A stretch of DNA of 64,000 nucleotides from Algoriphagus sp. GTDB lineage: Bacteria > Bacteroidota > Bacteroidia > Cytophagales > Cyclobacteriaceae. Positions within the stretch are counted from its first letter, which is position 1. Each line of letters begins with the position of its first letter. Shown in pieces: positions 15,686 to 23,889 of this stretch. A model generated the notes under the pieces. That model did no database searches, had not been told where the DNA came from, and saw only the letters and a program-made list of their open reading frames with translations. The position numbers were made by a program, and so were the translations under genes. The DNA lies in the NCBI RefSeq assembly GCF_029254265.1, contig NZ_JAQWXX010000040.1, positions 1 to 64,000 on the forward strand. Reading direction: 5' to 3'.

Positions 15686-17035
15686 ATGAGTAAAAAATTC
15701 ACATTTATCGACCGACGGGATTTCATCAAGAAAACAGGTCTTGGATTATTCGGATTAGCATTGACCCCAGCTGCACTTGCAAATGTCAAAGCAGGAGGTA
15801 GACTTCGTACCGCACATATTGGAGTTGGAAATATGGGGATGGAGGATTTAAAGGCTATTTCTTCACATGAATTGGTAGATGTTACTGCCCTTTGTGATGT
15901 GGATAGCAATAATCTTGCTGCAGCATCGAAGCTTTTCCCTAATGCGAAAACCTATTCGGACTATCGCATTATGCTGAAAGAAATGGAAGAATCGGTTGAT
16001 GCAGTGGTTGTTTCTACACCTGATCATACCCATGCTCCGGCATCTCTGATGGCGATGAAGATGGATAAACCCGTTTATTGTCAAAAACCATTGACGCATT
16101 ATGTGACTGAAGCTCGAAAGATGAAGGCTTTGGCGAAAAAGAAAAACCTTGTCACACAGATGGGAATTCAGGTTCATTCTTTTTACGATTACAAATTAGC
16201 TACACTTTTGATCCAATCTGGAATCATTGGAAAAGTACATACCGTCCGTGCTTGGTCTCCAAAAAATTGGGGCTACGACGGTCCTGAACCTGTAGGAAGT
16301 GATCCAGTTCCTTCTACTTTAGACTGGAACCTTTGGTTAGGAACTTCGGCTGAGCGACCGTATAAAGAAAACGTTTATCATCCTGGAAATTGGAGACAAT
16401 TAGTTGATTACGGATGTGGAACCTTGGGTGATATGGGTGTACATATTTTTGATACTCCTTATAACGCGCTTGAGCTTGATGTCCCTCGCACTATTGTAAA
16501 TGAATGTAGGGAGCCTAATGGTTTTGGCTATCCAGTGAATAATGTTGTGACTTACGAATTCCCTCAAACTCCGTATACTACCGAAACATTGAAGTGGGTA
16601 TGGTACGATGGACCAGGAGCACCACCAGCCCATGAGGATTTGATTTTGCCAAATGGAGATGAGCTTCCTGATCAAGGAGCTATGTTTTTGGGAGAAAATG
16701 GAAGATTATTACTTCCACATTTCCAGCAATTGCCTCGGAAAATAGTTGACGGAAAATATGTTGAAATGGATATCGAGTCTTTCAATCTTGGTAAACCGGT
16801 AAAAGATTATGCTTCCGAAAGTAAAAAGCACTACCACCAATTTGTGGATGCTTGTCTTGGAAAAACCGAGACAACCGCTCCTTTTGATTATTCAGCTCGA
16901 TTGACAGAAACCATCCTTTTGGGAGTAATCGCTGGTCGCTTCCCAAATGAGACACTTCATTGGGATAGTAGAAAAGCCAAGTTTGCAGAGAAAAAAGCAA
17001 ATAAGTTTTTGAAGGGTAAGTACAGAAAGTTTTAA
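15686..17035 (+). CDS. Gfo/Idh/MocA family NAD(P)-dependent oxidoreductase with Tat-like signal
   Basis: The 449-residue protein begins with a twin-arginine-type signal (RRDFIKKTGLGLFGLALTPAALA), so export of the folded, cofactor-loaded enzyme to the periplasm is expected. The Rossmann domain starts at LRTAHIGVGNMG (about 34-45). VVSTPDHTHAPASL and the catalytic-site region YCQKPLTHYVTEAR replace the usual EKP with QKP, a common variant in this branch. A C-terminal alpha/beta domain follows. It is 27 bp downstream of the DUF1080 gene and cotranscribed with it. The likely role is oxidation or reduction of a sugar or inositol-like compound. Confidence 0.9.
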   Translation: MSKKFTFIDRRDFIKKTGLGLFGLALTPAALANVKAGGRLRTAHIGVGNMGMEDLKAISSHELVDVTALCDVDSNNLAAASKLFPNAKTYSDYRIMLKEMEESVDAVVVSTPDHTHAPASLMAMKMDKPVYCQKPLTHYVTEARKMKALAKKKNLVTQMGIQVHSFYDYKLATLLIQSGIIGKVHTVRAWSPKNWGYDGPEPVGSDPVPSTLDWNLWLGTSAERPYKENVYHPGNWRQLVDYGCGTLGDMGVHIFDTPYNALELDVPRTIVNECREPNGFGYPVNNVVTYEFPQTPYTTETLKWVWYDGPGAPPAHEDLILPNGDELPDQGAMFLGENGRLLLPHFQQLPRKIVDGKYVEMDIESFNLGKPVKDYASESKKHYHQFVDACLGKTETTAPFDYSARLTETILLGVIAGRFPNETLHWDSRKAKFAEKKANKFLKGKYRKF

Positions 17036-17061
17036 AAAGAACTGAATGAATCAAATTGATT

Positions 17062-17087
17062 TGTCCGCTACCGAACAAAAATGTTCG
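17062..17087 (+). promoter_or_regulatory. Three-half-site operator/enhancer-like element, copy 2
   Basis: Half-sites TGTCCG (17062-17067), CGAACA (17072-17077) and TGTTCG (17082-17087) are each separated by 4 bp (CTAC, AAAA). CGAACA-AAAA-TGTTCG is a perfect dyad. Spacing and orientation are identical to copy 1 at 4146-4171. It lies between the end of the oxidoreductase gene and that gene's terminator, yet its fixed distance to the downstream TGG-N8-TGG element ties it to the permease at 17260. Confidence 0.62.
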
Positions 17088-17117
17088 AGAAAACAGTTGG
17101 TGAAAATCTAAATAAAG

Positions 17118-17147
17118 GCCTCTGAAGCTAATTCAGGGGCTTTTTTT
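17118..17147 (+). terminator. Rho-independent terminator
   Basis: A 9-bp stem (GCCTCTGAA 17118-17126 with TTCAGGGGC 17132-17140, one G-U pair), a 5-nt loop and seven T end the DUF1080-oxidoreductase operon. Confidence 0.88.
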
Positions 17148-17148
17148 A

Positions 17149-17166
17149 TGGCATAAAAGTGGGAAT
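17149..17166 (+). promoter_or_regulatory. Sigma-54-like -24/-12 promoter candidate, copy 2
   Basis: TGGCATAAAAGTGGGAAT starts right after the terminator T-run and 62 bp after the last half-site of the enhancer-like element. It shares the TGG-N8-TGG-RAAT layout with the copy at 4232. TGGCAT is close to the sigma-54 -24 consensus; the -12 part is weak. Confidence 0.45.
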
Positions 17167-17259
17167 GATTAATGTAGAATTTAGAATGTAAAATGTAAAA
17201 TTGATATTTCAGGAATGGATAATCTTCCAATTTTTCAATTTTAAAATCTTCCAATTATT

Positions 17260-19659
17260 ATGTGGAAAAACTATCTTAAAATTTCCTTTAGAAATCTTAG
17301 AAAGCGGAAGCTTTATACGGGGATCAATTTGCTGGGCTTGACAGTTGCTCTGGTTAGTTTTATTGTGATAGCACTTTACATTAACCACGAGTGGAGCTAT
17401 GATCGCATGTATGCAGACTATGATCGAATTTACAAGATCAATCAGGAGTTTATTTCAAACGGAGAATCCCAGCTCGTGGGTTCCTCTCCCTCTTTACTTC
17501 CAGTAACACTTTTAGAGGAATTTCCTGAAGTGGAAAATGCCACTTTGATTTTCGACTTGAGTATATTTTCATCTGTGATGATTGATGCAGGTGAAGGAAG
17601 CCAAGAGGAGAATCACTATGCTATGGTGGATGAGCATTTTTTTGAGGTATTTGATTTCAATCTGATCGCAGGACAAAAAACCGGAATTCTTTCTGAACCA
17701 AATCAGCTAGTCCTTACTGAGTCCACTGCCAAGCGCTATTTTGGTTCAGCTTTTAATGCAGAAGGAAAGTCATTGAAAGTGGATGGTAAGGATTTTTTGG
17801 TCACCGGTGTAATGGAAGATTTTCCAAGTAATAGTCATCTTGCTTTTGACTTTTTGGCATCCTTCAAAAGCCATCGCCATAGCCGCGAACCAGAATGGTC
17901 ACCGAGTAATTATAACAATTACGTGAAACTGAAGCCAGGAACCGATGTGGCCTCTTTCGAATCCAACATGGCAGAAATGGTTGAGAAATACTTAGGTGCG
18001 GACTTGGCAGAATACGGCTATGAAACAGCTTTTTTTACTCAACCCGTTACAAACATCCACTTAGGAGATCCTACTTTGAGCACGATCAAGCCGGGAACAG
18101 ATATTAAATACATTTATATTTTTGGGGTGGTTGCGATCTTATTGATTGCCATAGGGATCATCAATTATGTGAATCTGGCTACTGCCGAAGCTACCGAGCG
18201 AAACAAAGAAGTAGGCCTTCGCAAAGTGATGGGAGCTGATCGAAGCCAACTTTTTGGTCAGTTTGTATCAGAATCGATGATTCTTTCTTTAGGGGCAATT
18301 TTGTTGAGTATTTTGGTAATCTATTTGGTTGCTATTCCCTTTGAGAATTTCGGAGGTGTTCCCCTTGATTTGAATTTATTGTTTTCACCTATTGGGATCT
18401 TTGGGCTGACAGGTCTCTTTCTTATGGTGGGACTATTGGCTGGTTTTTACCCTTCGCTGATATTATCCGGAATGGAGCCGATGAAAGCTTTAGGAAATAA
18501 ATTAAAAATCGGAGGGGGCGCCTGGGTCAGAAAATCACTGGTTGTCTTCCAGTTTTTTGTTTCGATGGGACTTCTTATTTCCACTTTTGTGGTAAAGAGT
18601 CAGCTGGACTTCATGCGTGAAGTGAATTTGGGATATGATAAAGAGCAAGTAGTGGCCTTGAATTATCATTATACTATGCGAGAGTCTATCCCAACACTCC
18701 GAGATGAAATGATTCGATCGGGAGCGGCGGTTTCTATTGCCAGAGCAGCGGATATGCCTCATGATGTAAAGGCGGGATACAAGATTTTTCCCGGGGGAGA
18801 TAATAGCCGTGAGTTTATGATTACTGGATACGCGGTAGACCCGGAATTGATTGGGACCATCAATTTGGAGCTGCTAGCAGGAGAAAATTATACACAATCT
18901 GACCCGGTAAGGAGAGGACTTGAAGAAAATGGAGAGATGCCAATTCTCTTAAACGAATCCGCTATAGCGGAAATGGGCTGGACTTCCCAAGAAGCAATAG
19001 GGAAAAAAGTAAACGTAGGATTCACCAATAATGCAATAGTAAAAGGAATTGTGAAGGACTTCTATTTCAGTTCCCTTCACCAAAAAGTAGGCCCAATGGT
19101 GATCTTTAACGATCCGGAAGAAGCGAATGTGCTTTTGATAAAATTGGCGGCTGGAAATCCGACTGCAAATCTCGCTTCTCTTGAATCAATCTGGAAGAAA
19201 CTGGTTCCAGGTCGTCCTTTCAATCCTAAGTTTTTGGATCAGGAATATGCAAGCCTCTACCAATCAGAGCAAAAGGTGGGTTTGATTTTTGGCTTGTTTT
19301 CAGGAATAGCAATCTTCATAGCGTGCATGGGTCTTTTTGGATTGGTTTCTTACGTGGCTTTGCGAAGAACTCGTGAGATTAGCATTCGAAAAGTCCTCGG
19401 TGCTACGCAAGGAGATGTGCTCAAGGTTCTTTCTTTTGATTTCTTAAAGCTTCTTGGCATTTCAGCAGTCTTGGCGATTGGGTTTGGCATGTGGTTCTCA
19501 GATTCTTGGCTGGCGGCTTTTGCCAATCGAACGGCTTTAACAATATGGCCATTTGTGATTGCTATTTTGGCAGTCATGATTTTGGCAACATTGACAATTG
19601 GGTACAGAAGCTGGAAAGTATTCCGATTGAACCCAGCTAGGACATTGAAGAGCGAGTAA
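17260..19659 (+). CDS. MacB/FtsX-type ABC transporter permease (duplicated), with own ATPase downstream
   Basis: A 799-residue inner-membrane permease with the duplicated FtsX layout. It starts MWKNYLKISFRNLRKRK; the first FtsX block carries NKEVGLRKVMGA (about 320), the second TREISIRKVLGA (about 705-720), and it ends NPARTLKSE. Unlike the other permeases of this window, it is followed co-directionally by an ATPase (19831) and a TolC-type outer-membrane protein (20492), so it most probably forms a MacB-like tripartite exporter. No HlyD/MacA-type adaptor is encoded with them. The 171-bp spacer to the ATPase gene has no terminator. Expression is probably driven from the sigma-54-like promoter at 17149. 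Confidence 0.94.
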   Translation: MWKNYLKISFRNLRKRKLYTGINLLGLTVALVSFIVIALYINHEWSYDRMYADYDRIYKINQEFISNGESQLVGSSPSLLPVTLLEEFPEVENATLIFDLSIFSSVMIDAGEGSQEENHYAMVDEHFFEVFDFNLIAGQKTGILSEPNQLVLTESTAKRYFGSAFNAEGKSLKVDGKDFLVTGVMEDFPSNSHLAFDFLASFKSHRHSREPEWSPSNYNNYVKLKPGTDVASFESNMAEMVEKYLGADLAEYGYETAFFTQPVTNIHLGDPTLSTIKPGTDIKYIYIFGVVAILLIAIGIINYVNLATAEATERNKEVGLRKVMGADRSQLFGQFVSESMILSLGAILLSILVIYLVAIPFENFGGVPLDLNLLFSPIGIFGLTGLFLMVGLLAGFYPSLILSGMEPMKALGNKLKIGGGAWVRKSLVVFQFFVSMGLLISTFVVKSQLDFMREVNLGYDKEQVVALNYHYTMRESIPTLRDEMIRSGAAVSIARAADMPHDVKAGYKIFPGGDNSREFMITGYAVDPELIGTINLELLAGENYTQSDPVRRGLEENGEMPILLNESAIAEMGWTSQEAIGKKVNVGFTNNAIVKGIVKDFYFSSLHQKVGPMVIFNDPEEANVLLIKLAAGNPTANLASLESIWKKLVPGRPFNPKFLDQEYASLYQSEQKVGLIFGLFSGIAIFIACMGLFGLVSYVALRRTREISIRKVLGATQGDVLKVLSFDFLKLLGISAVLAIGFGMWFSDSWLAAFANRTALTIWPFVIAILAVMILATLTIGYRSWKVFRLNPARTLKSE

Positions 19660-19830
19660 GTGATTCAACGACAACTATCCACTTTGATAATGAAATACGA
19701 ATGACGATTTACGAGATTTATGGAGGATTTATTCCCCTTCTTCCTCACCAACTCATTAACAAACTTCATCTACTCCTCTTCATCCGTCACAAATTTTGCA
19801 ATCTTTCAATTTTACAATTTTCAAATTCTA

Positions 19831-20505
19831 ATGATACAACTCAAAAACTTAGATAAATTCATCGAATCACGTTTCCAACGGGTCTTTATTCTGAAAGGGA
19901 TTGATCTAACCATAAATGAAGGAGAATTTCTCACACTTATGGGACCAAGTGGTGCGGGGAAATCAACCCTGTTAAATGTTTTAGGTTTGCTGGATGAGTA
20001 TTATGAGGGCGATTATTCTTTTGGAGATCGAAGTATTAAATCCATGAAAGAACGAGAGCGGTCTGCACTGCACAAAAGTGAGTTTGGATACATTTTTCAA
20101 GCCTATCATTTGATCGATGAGTTGACTGTCTATGAAAATATAGAGACTCCGCTACTTTATAGAAATGTCTCTTCTTCTGAGCGAAAAAGTATCATAGCCA
20201 ACTTAATGGATCGATTCAATATGGTGGCGAAAAAAGATCTGTTCCCTGCCCAACTTTCCGGAGGTCAGCAGCAGCTGGTTGGGATTGCTAGGGCGGTTGC
20301 AGGAAGGCCTAGAGTTTTGCTTGCAGATGAGCCAACTGGAAATCTTCATTCTGGTCAGGCTAAAGAGATCATGGAGATTTTCCAAGAGCTTCATCGAGAA
20401 GGGACTACAATTATTCAGGCAACGCATGCAAGGGAAAACGCCGATTTTGGAACCCGATTAATTAATATGCTAGATGGTAAAATTGAAAGTGATGAAGCGA
20501 TTTAA
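19831..20505 (+). CDS. ABC transporter ATP-binding protein (MacB/LolD-like)
   Basis: A 224-residue cytoplasmic ATPase. ATG 19831 is chosen because the ABC domain begins at once (MIQLKNLDKF); the longer upstream frame runs through AT-rich leader sequence. Walker A is GPSGAGKST (about residue 37-45), the Q-loop region is FGYIFQAYHLI, the signature is LSGGQQQLVGIARA, Walker B is VLLADEPTGNL, and the H-loop is ATHAREN. The D-loop reads LHSGQ where MacB proteins usually have LDSxT, so the conserved Asp is replaced by His. It energises the permease upstream and may also serve the orphan permeases. Its 3' end overlaps the tolC-like gene by 14 bp, indicating translational coupling. Confidence 0.93.
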   Translation: MIQLKNLDKFIESRFQRVFILKGIDLTINEGEFLTLMGPSGAGKSTLLNVLGLLDEYYEGDYSFGDRSIKSMKERERSALHKSEFGYIFQAYHLIDELTVYENIETPLLYRNVSSSERKSIIANLMDRFNMVAKKDLFPAQLSGGQQQLVGIARAVAGRPRVLLADEPTGNLHSGQAKEIMEIFQELHREGTTIIQATHARENADFGTRLINMLDGKIESDEAI

Positions 20506-21841
20506 TTGGATAAAAATTTATTTGAGTGTTGGGATTTCTTTTCTTTTTTCGGGGGAAATTTTAGCTCAAGACACGTTAAAAATTGATTTCCGTGAGGCAG
20601 TGGAATTAGCCCTTCAGGCCAATGCAGCATATCAAACTCAATTGAACTCTTTGGAAGTTTTGCAAAAGGAAAAGCAAGTGGCAATGTTTTCCCATTTTCC
20701 TTCCGTCGGATTCAATACTACTTTTGCGCAGCAGTCAGGTCAGCAGTTTCAACAGATTGAGGGAGAAATCGTAGTGACAAATGTGACTAATGAGATTATC
20801 TCGTCGGGATTGAATTTAAATATGCCAATATTCAATTCCGGAAGAAGAATTCTTGATACTCAATCTGCAAAACTCGCTTATGACGCTGGCGAAAAAGGGC
20901 TAGATCGTGCGAGTCAGCAAGTGGTTTTTGATGTGGCAAGGAGGTATTTACAAGTTTTATTAGATCAGGAATTACTTCGAATTGCCACTGAAAATCTTGC
21001 TAATCAAAAGGAGCAATTGAGACAGATTCAAGGATTTGTAGATGCAGGTTTGCGGACACTATCTGATCAATACAATCAACAATCTGAAGTAGCTCGATTA
21101 GAATCTGTATTGGTGGACGCTCAGGTGCAATTGGAAAATGACCTTTGGGATCTATCTGAATATTTGCAATTACAGCCAGGTGTAACCCCGGATTTGACTC
21201 CTGTAGATGCTTCAGCAAGGGAGAATAGTCTGCAAGATCTCCCAATGGATGAACTTTATGAAATCGCAGCTGCTAATCGTGCTGACAAAGCACAACAAGA
21301 ACTTCTTGTGAATTCTACCAAAAAGGATTTGAAAGCTATAAAGGCAATGTATTTTCCACGTCTTTCGGCTTTTTATAATTATTCAACATTCTTTACTTCA
21401 TTGGATGATCGGTCTATTCAAGAACAATTATTGAGAATTTACCCACAAAATAATCTTGGATTGAACCTTACAATCCCGATTTTCAATAATTTCCAAAACC
21501 GAGTGGATGTAAGCAGGAGTAGGGTTGCATATAAAAACCAAGAAATTCGAAAAGCAGCTATTGATAGAAAAGTCTATCAAGATGTCAGATTGGCTTATCA
21601 GAATTACCAGGCAGCTGTTCGAAAAACGGCAAATACGGATGTGCAAGTATTTGCTGCCAAAGAGGCTCAATTAGCTATTGCGGAGCGTTTTAGACTAGGA
21701 CTTTCAAATTTTGTGGATTTGGCAACTGCCAATCAGCAATTAGTAGCCGCCCAAGCTGACCAAGCACAGTCAGTTTATACCTTGTTTTTCCAAGAGGTTT
21801 TGATGAAGCACGCTTTGGGGACCTTGGAAGTGTTGGATTAA
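20492..21841 (+). CDS. TolC family outer membrane efflux protein
   Basis: About 449 residues. ATG 20492 (MKRFNWIKIYLSVGISFLFSGEILAQ) is preferred over an ATG 18 bases upstream because it gives a clean signal peptide. The mature protein has the two outer-membrane efflux protein repeats (about 30-225 and 245-445) of alternating coiled-coil helices and beta strands (LKIDFREAVELALQANAAY; later NNLGLNLTIPIFNNFQNRVDVSRSR). TolC proteins form a trimeric channel through the outer membrane and periplasm. Its overlap with the ATPase gene and its position after the permease point to one export machine. A bidirectional terminator follows. Confidence 0.93.
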   Translation: MKRFNWIKIYLSVGISFLFSGEILAQDTLKIDFREAVELALQANAAYQTQLNSLEVLQKEKQVAMFSHFPSVGFNTTFAQQSGQQFQQIEGEIVVTNVTNEIISSGLNLNMPIFNSGRRILDTQSAKLAYDAGEKGLDRASQQVVFDVARRYLQVLLDQELLRIATENLANQKEQLRQIQGFVDAGLRTLSDQYNQQSEVARLESVLVDAQVQLENDLWDLSEYLQLQPGVTPDLTPVDASARENSLQDLPMDELYEIAAANRADKAQQELLVNSTKKDLKAIKAMYFPRLSAFYNYSTFFTSLDDRSIQEQLLRIYPQNNLGLNLTIPIFNNFQNRVDVSRSRVAYKNQEIRKAAIDRKVYQDVRLAYQNYQAAVRKTANTDVQVFAAKEAQLAIAERFRLGLSNFVDLATANQQLVAAQADQAQSVYTLFFQEVLMKHALGTLEVLD

Positions 21842-21974
21842 TTTGGTAAATTCTTCAGCCAATCTTCCAGAGCGGATGAAAAAGAAGAATATACTCTGGG
21901 CCAAATTGATAATCTTAGGCTTAAGTAAAATTGAAATAAAAGAGAATTTAAAAAAAAGTAATTCAGTAAAATAG

Positions 21975-22004
21975 AAAAAAGCAAGCCGATTGAGCTTGCT
22001 TTTT
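21975..22004. terminator. Bidirectional terminator between convergent genes
   Basis: The stem AAAAAGCAAGC/GCTTGCTTTTT with a 7-nt loop has A-runs on one side and T-runs on the other. It can end both the tolC-like gene (plus) and the OmpA gene (minus). Confidence 0.85.
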
Positions 22005-22028
22005 CTATTTTATATCTGAGCCAGTTTA

Positions 22029-22874
22029 TTATAACATTGCAAAGAACATATCCAGATCTGGGATCAAAACGATTCTAGTTCTTCTGTTGATTGCCATATT
22101 TTCAGGAGAATCATTTTCTACTAAAGGCATATAGCTCGATCTTCCGGCAGCGATCATTTTCTCTGGTGCGACGTTATAGTCATTCTGAAGCTTTCTGATG
22201 ATGCTGGTTGCCCGCTTTACAGATAAATCCCAGTTGTCCTGAACTACACCTGTAGAGATGGTTCGAGGATCTGTATGACCTTCAACCATAACCTCAAGAC
22301 TTGGTTCGGCATTGATCAATTCGGCAAGTTTCGCCAATAGTGGATCTGCTTTTGAATTGATTCTATAGCTACCCGTATTGAAAAGTAATTTGTCAGATAC
22401 GGAGATCATCACCACGGTATTTTCAATACTGATTTTGATGTCATCGCTATCCTCTCCTGTAGTATCTGAGATGTTTTGAGTGAGGTTATATTCTACAGCC
22501 AGATTGACAGAATCCTCCATTGTTCGAGCTTCGGCTAGTTTAGCAGGATCTACTTTTGCCAAAGTAGCTTTCATTTTTTCTTTATTATTCTTAGACATCA
22601 AGGTTGCACCCTCTAGAGTAAGCATTCCATCGTTTTGAAGCGATAGTTGGTCATTGGTGTCTTTAAGTGAGTTGATTCTCGCATTGTATTCGGCTACTCT
22701 TGCTTCTATTATTGACATTTTTTCTTCGAGCTCTGCCTTTTCTTGATTGGTCATGGCTAGTTCAGTCTGAGTCTGGAAGAGATTGCTTTCAAGAGCTGTG
22801 TATTTCTTTTTAGAAACACATGATACTGTCAATGCAGCACTAAGAATTCCCGTCAAAATGATCGTCTTTTTCAT
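22029..22874 (-). CDS. OmpA-family peptidoglycan-binding lipoprotein
   Basis: A 281-residue protein with a lipoprotein signal peptide (lipobox LTVSC, Cys about residue 19). A long coiled coil follows (about 25-80, with heptads such as LESNLFQTQTELAMTNQEKAELEEKM). The C-terminal OmpA/MotB-like domain (about 155-275) includes DKLLFNTGSYRI, VEGHTDPRT, NWDLSVKRATSIIR and NRRTRIVL. It should be anchored in the outer membrane and bind peptidoglycan. It has its own promoter region and shares the convergent terminator downstream. It stands alone, with no T9SS or gliding genes beside it. Confidence 0.92.
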   Translation of the reverse strand: MKKTIILTGILSAALTVSCVSKKKYTALESNLFQTQTELAMTNQEKAELEEKMSIIEARVAEYNARINSLKDTNDQLSLQNDGMLTLEGATLMSKNNKEKMKATLAKVDPAKLAEARTMEDSVNLAVEYNLTQNISDTTGEDSDDIKISIENTVVMISVSDKLLFNTGSYRINSKADPLLAKLAELINAEPSLEVMVEGHTDPRTISTGVVQDNWDLSVKRATSIIRKLQNDYNVAPEKMIAAGRSSYMPLVENDSPENMAINRRTRIVLIPDLDMFFAML

Positions 22875-22945
22875 TGTTGATTTGTGTTGTTTGGTATCAT
22901 CAAACCCAAATCGATTGCCAGAAAAATGCTGAACCTAATCAAAAA

Positions 22946-22976
22946 GAAAAAAGCCTCTCTATGTGATATAGGAGGC
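22946..22976 (-). terminator. Rho-independent terminator for DUF4136 gene
   Basis: On the minus strand, GCCTC plus CTAT pairs with ATAG plus GAGGC (one bulge) and is followed by TTTTTT. It lies about 100 bp after the stop at 23078 and upstream of the OmpA gene. Confidence 0.7.
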
Positions 22977-23077
22977 CGTTTATTCTAAAATCAAAGGATT
23001 AATAGGTTTTAGATCAGAATTATTAATTCTTTGAAAGTTGTGGAGCAAAGCAACAGGTTGCCCCTAAAATTGCCCGA

Positions 23078-23671
23078 CTAACGAGGAGATTCTCCAAATC
23101 GGTTGACGATTTTAAATTCATTCATAACCCGATAAGCAGCTCTTGTGATATCAGCTTGAAAATCCGGAGAATTGAAGTCAAACCGAGTAGGAGTGTAGCC
23201 TTGCCAGATGGTATTGCCAAGCTTGCTATCTATAACATAAATTACAAGCATACCTTCATTTTTACTATACCTCACCATGTTGTATGTTTCATCTTTTTCC
23301 TGCTCTCGAGCTAATTCACCTTCCTCGTCTCGATAAGTTGTTCCTCTACGCTTTAGCCAGTAGTCAAACTCAGGCTGTACATAGCCACGATAGCTTATTG
23401 AATCTGTGAAAATCTTATAGCTGACTAACATGTCAGGTTGAACTGGTTTTTCTTTGAATCCTTGTGATCCGAGTCTTGCACCAATAGTCGCATTCAATAC
23501 TGGCGAAATCATAGAAGAATCTCCCTCATTTGTCTCTACAAAAGCAAAGGTTTTATATTTTTTGAAAGAACCCTGATAGTTATAGTCGTATTCAGTGACA
23601 TAATCTTTCTGAGAAAAACATCCACATGTGATTACTGCAATCAATGCTGAGAGAAAGTAGATTTTTTTCAT
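23078..23671 (-). CDS. DUF4136 domain lipoprotein
   Basis: About 197 residues from the ATG at 23671 (MKKIYFLSALIAVITCGCFSQ), a good lipoprotein signal with Cys near 18. A longer frame to 23746 only adds residues before the signal peptide and is rejected. The mature part fits DUF4136: SFKKYKTFAFVE near 35-45, an NATIGARLGSQGF segment, DMLVSYKIF, and a C-terminal strand-helix GNTIWQGYTPTRFDF. The family is of unknown function and is usually envelope-associated. The gene is monocistronic. A stretch YWLKRRGTTYRDEEGELAR is an insertion-like segment in the middle. Confidence 0.8.
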   Translation of the reverse strand: MKKIYFLSALIAVITCGCFSQKDYVTEYDYNYQGSFKKYKTFAFVETNEGDSSMISPVLNATIGARLGSQGFKEKPVQPDMLVSYKIFTDSISYRGYVQPEFDYWLKRRGTTYRDEEGELAREQEKDETYNMVRYSKNEGMLVIYVIDSKLGNTIWQGYTPTRFDFNSPDFQADITRAAYRVMNEFKIVNRFGESPR

Positions 23672-23850
23672 GCTTAAAATAGATTTGGTTGATGACTGAA
23701 AGAACAATAAGTAGGTAACTCGTAAAGCGAAATGATGTTTTACCAATCACTTGTTGTTCAATTAAATAGCCATATTAATTTATTCAAAATCTTTTGAAAA
23801 AAACTATTCTGGGTGTTTTGAATTTGATTTTGTCGCCATAAATACAGGAA

Positions 23851-23872
23851 AAGACCTAGATAAGGACTAGGT
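23851..23872 (-). terminator. Possible terminator for the cation exporter gene
   Basis: A 6-bp stem ACCTAG (23854-23859) / CTAGGT (23867-23872) is followed on the minus strand by TCTTTTCC. It is short and the T-run is interrupted, so this is a weak call. Confidence 0.4.
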
Positions 23873-23889
23873 AGAATTTGATTTCCAAA

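Noticed and set aside
17118..17147. Attenuator for the permease at 17260
   Set aside because: The terminator precedes the TGG-N8-TGG promoter candidate and fits the end of the oxidoreductase operon better.
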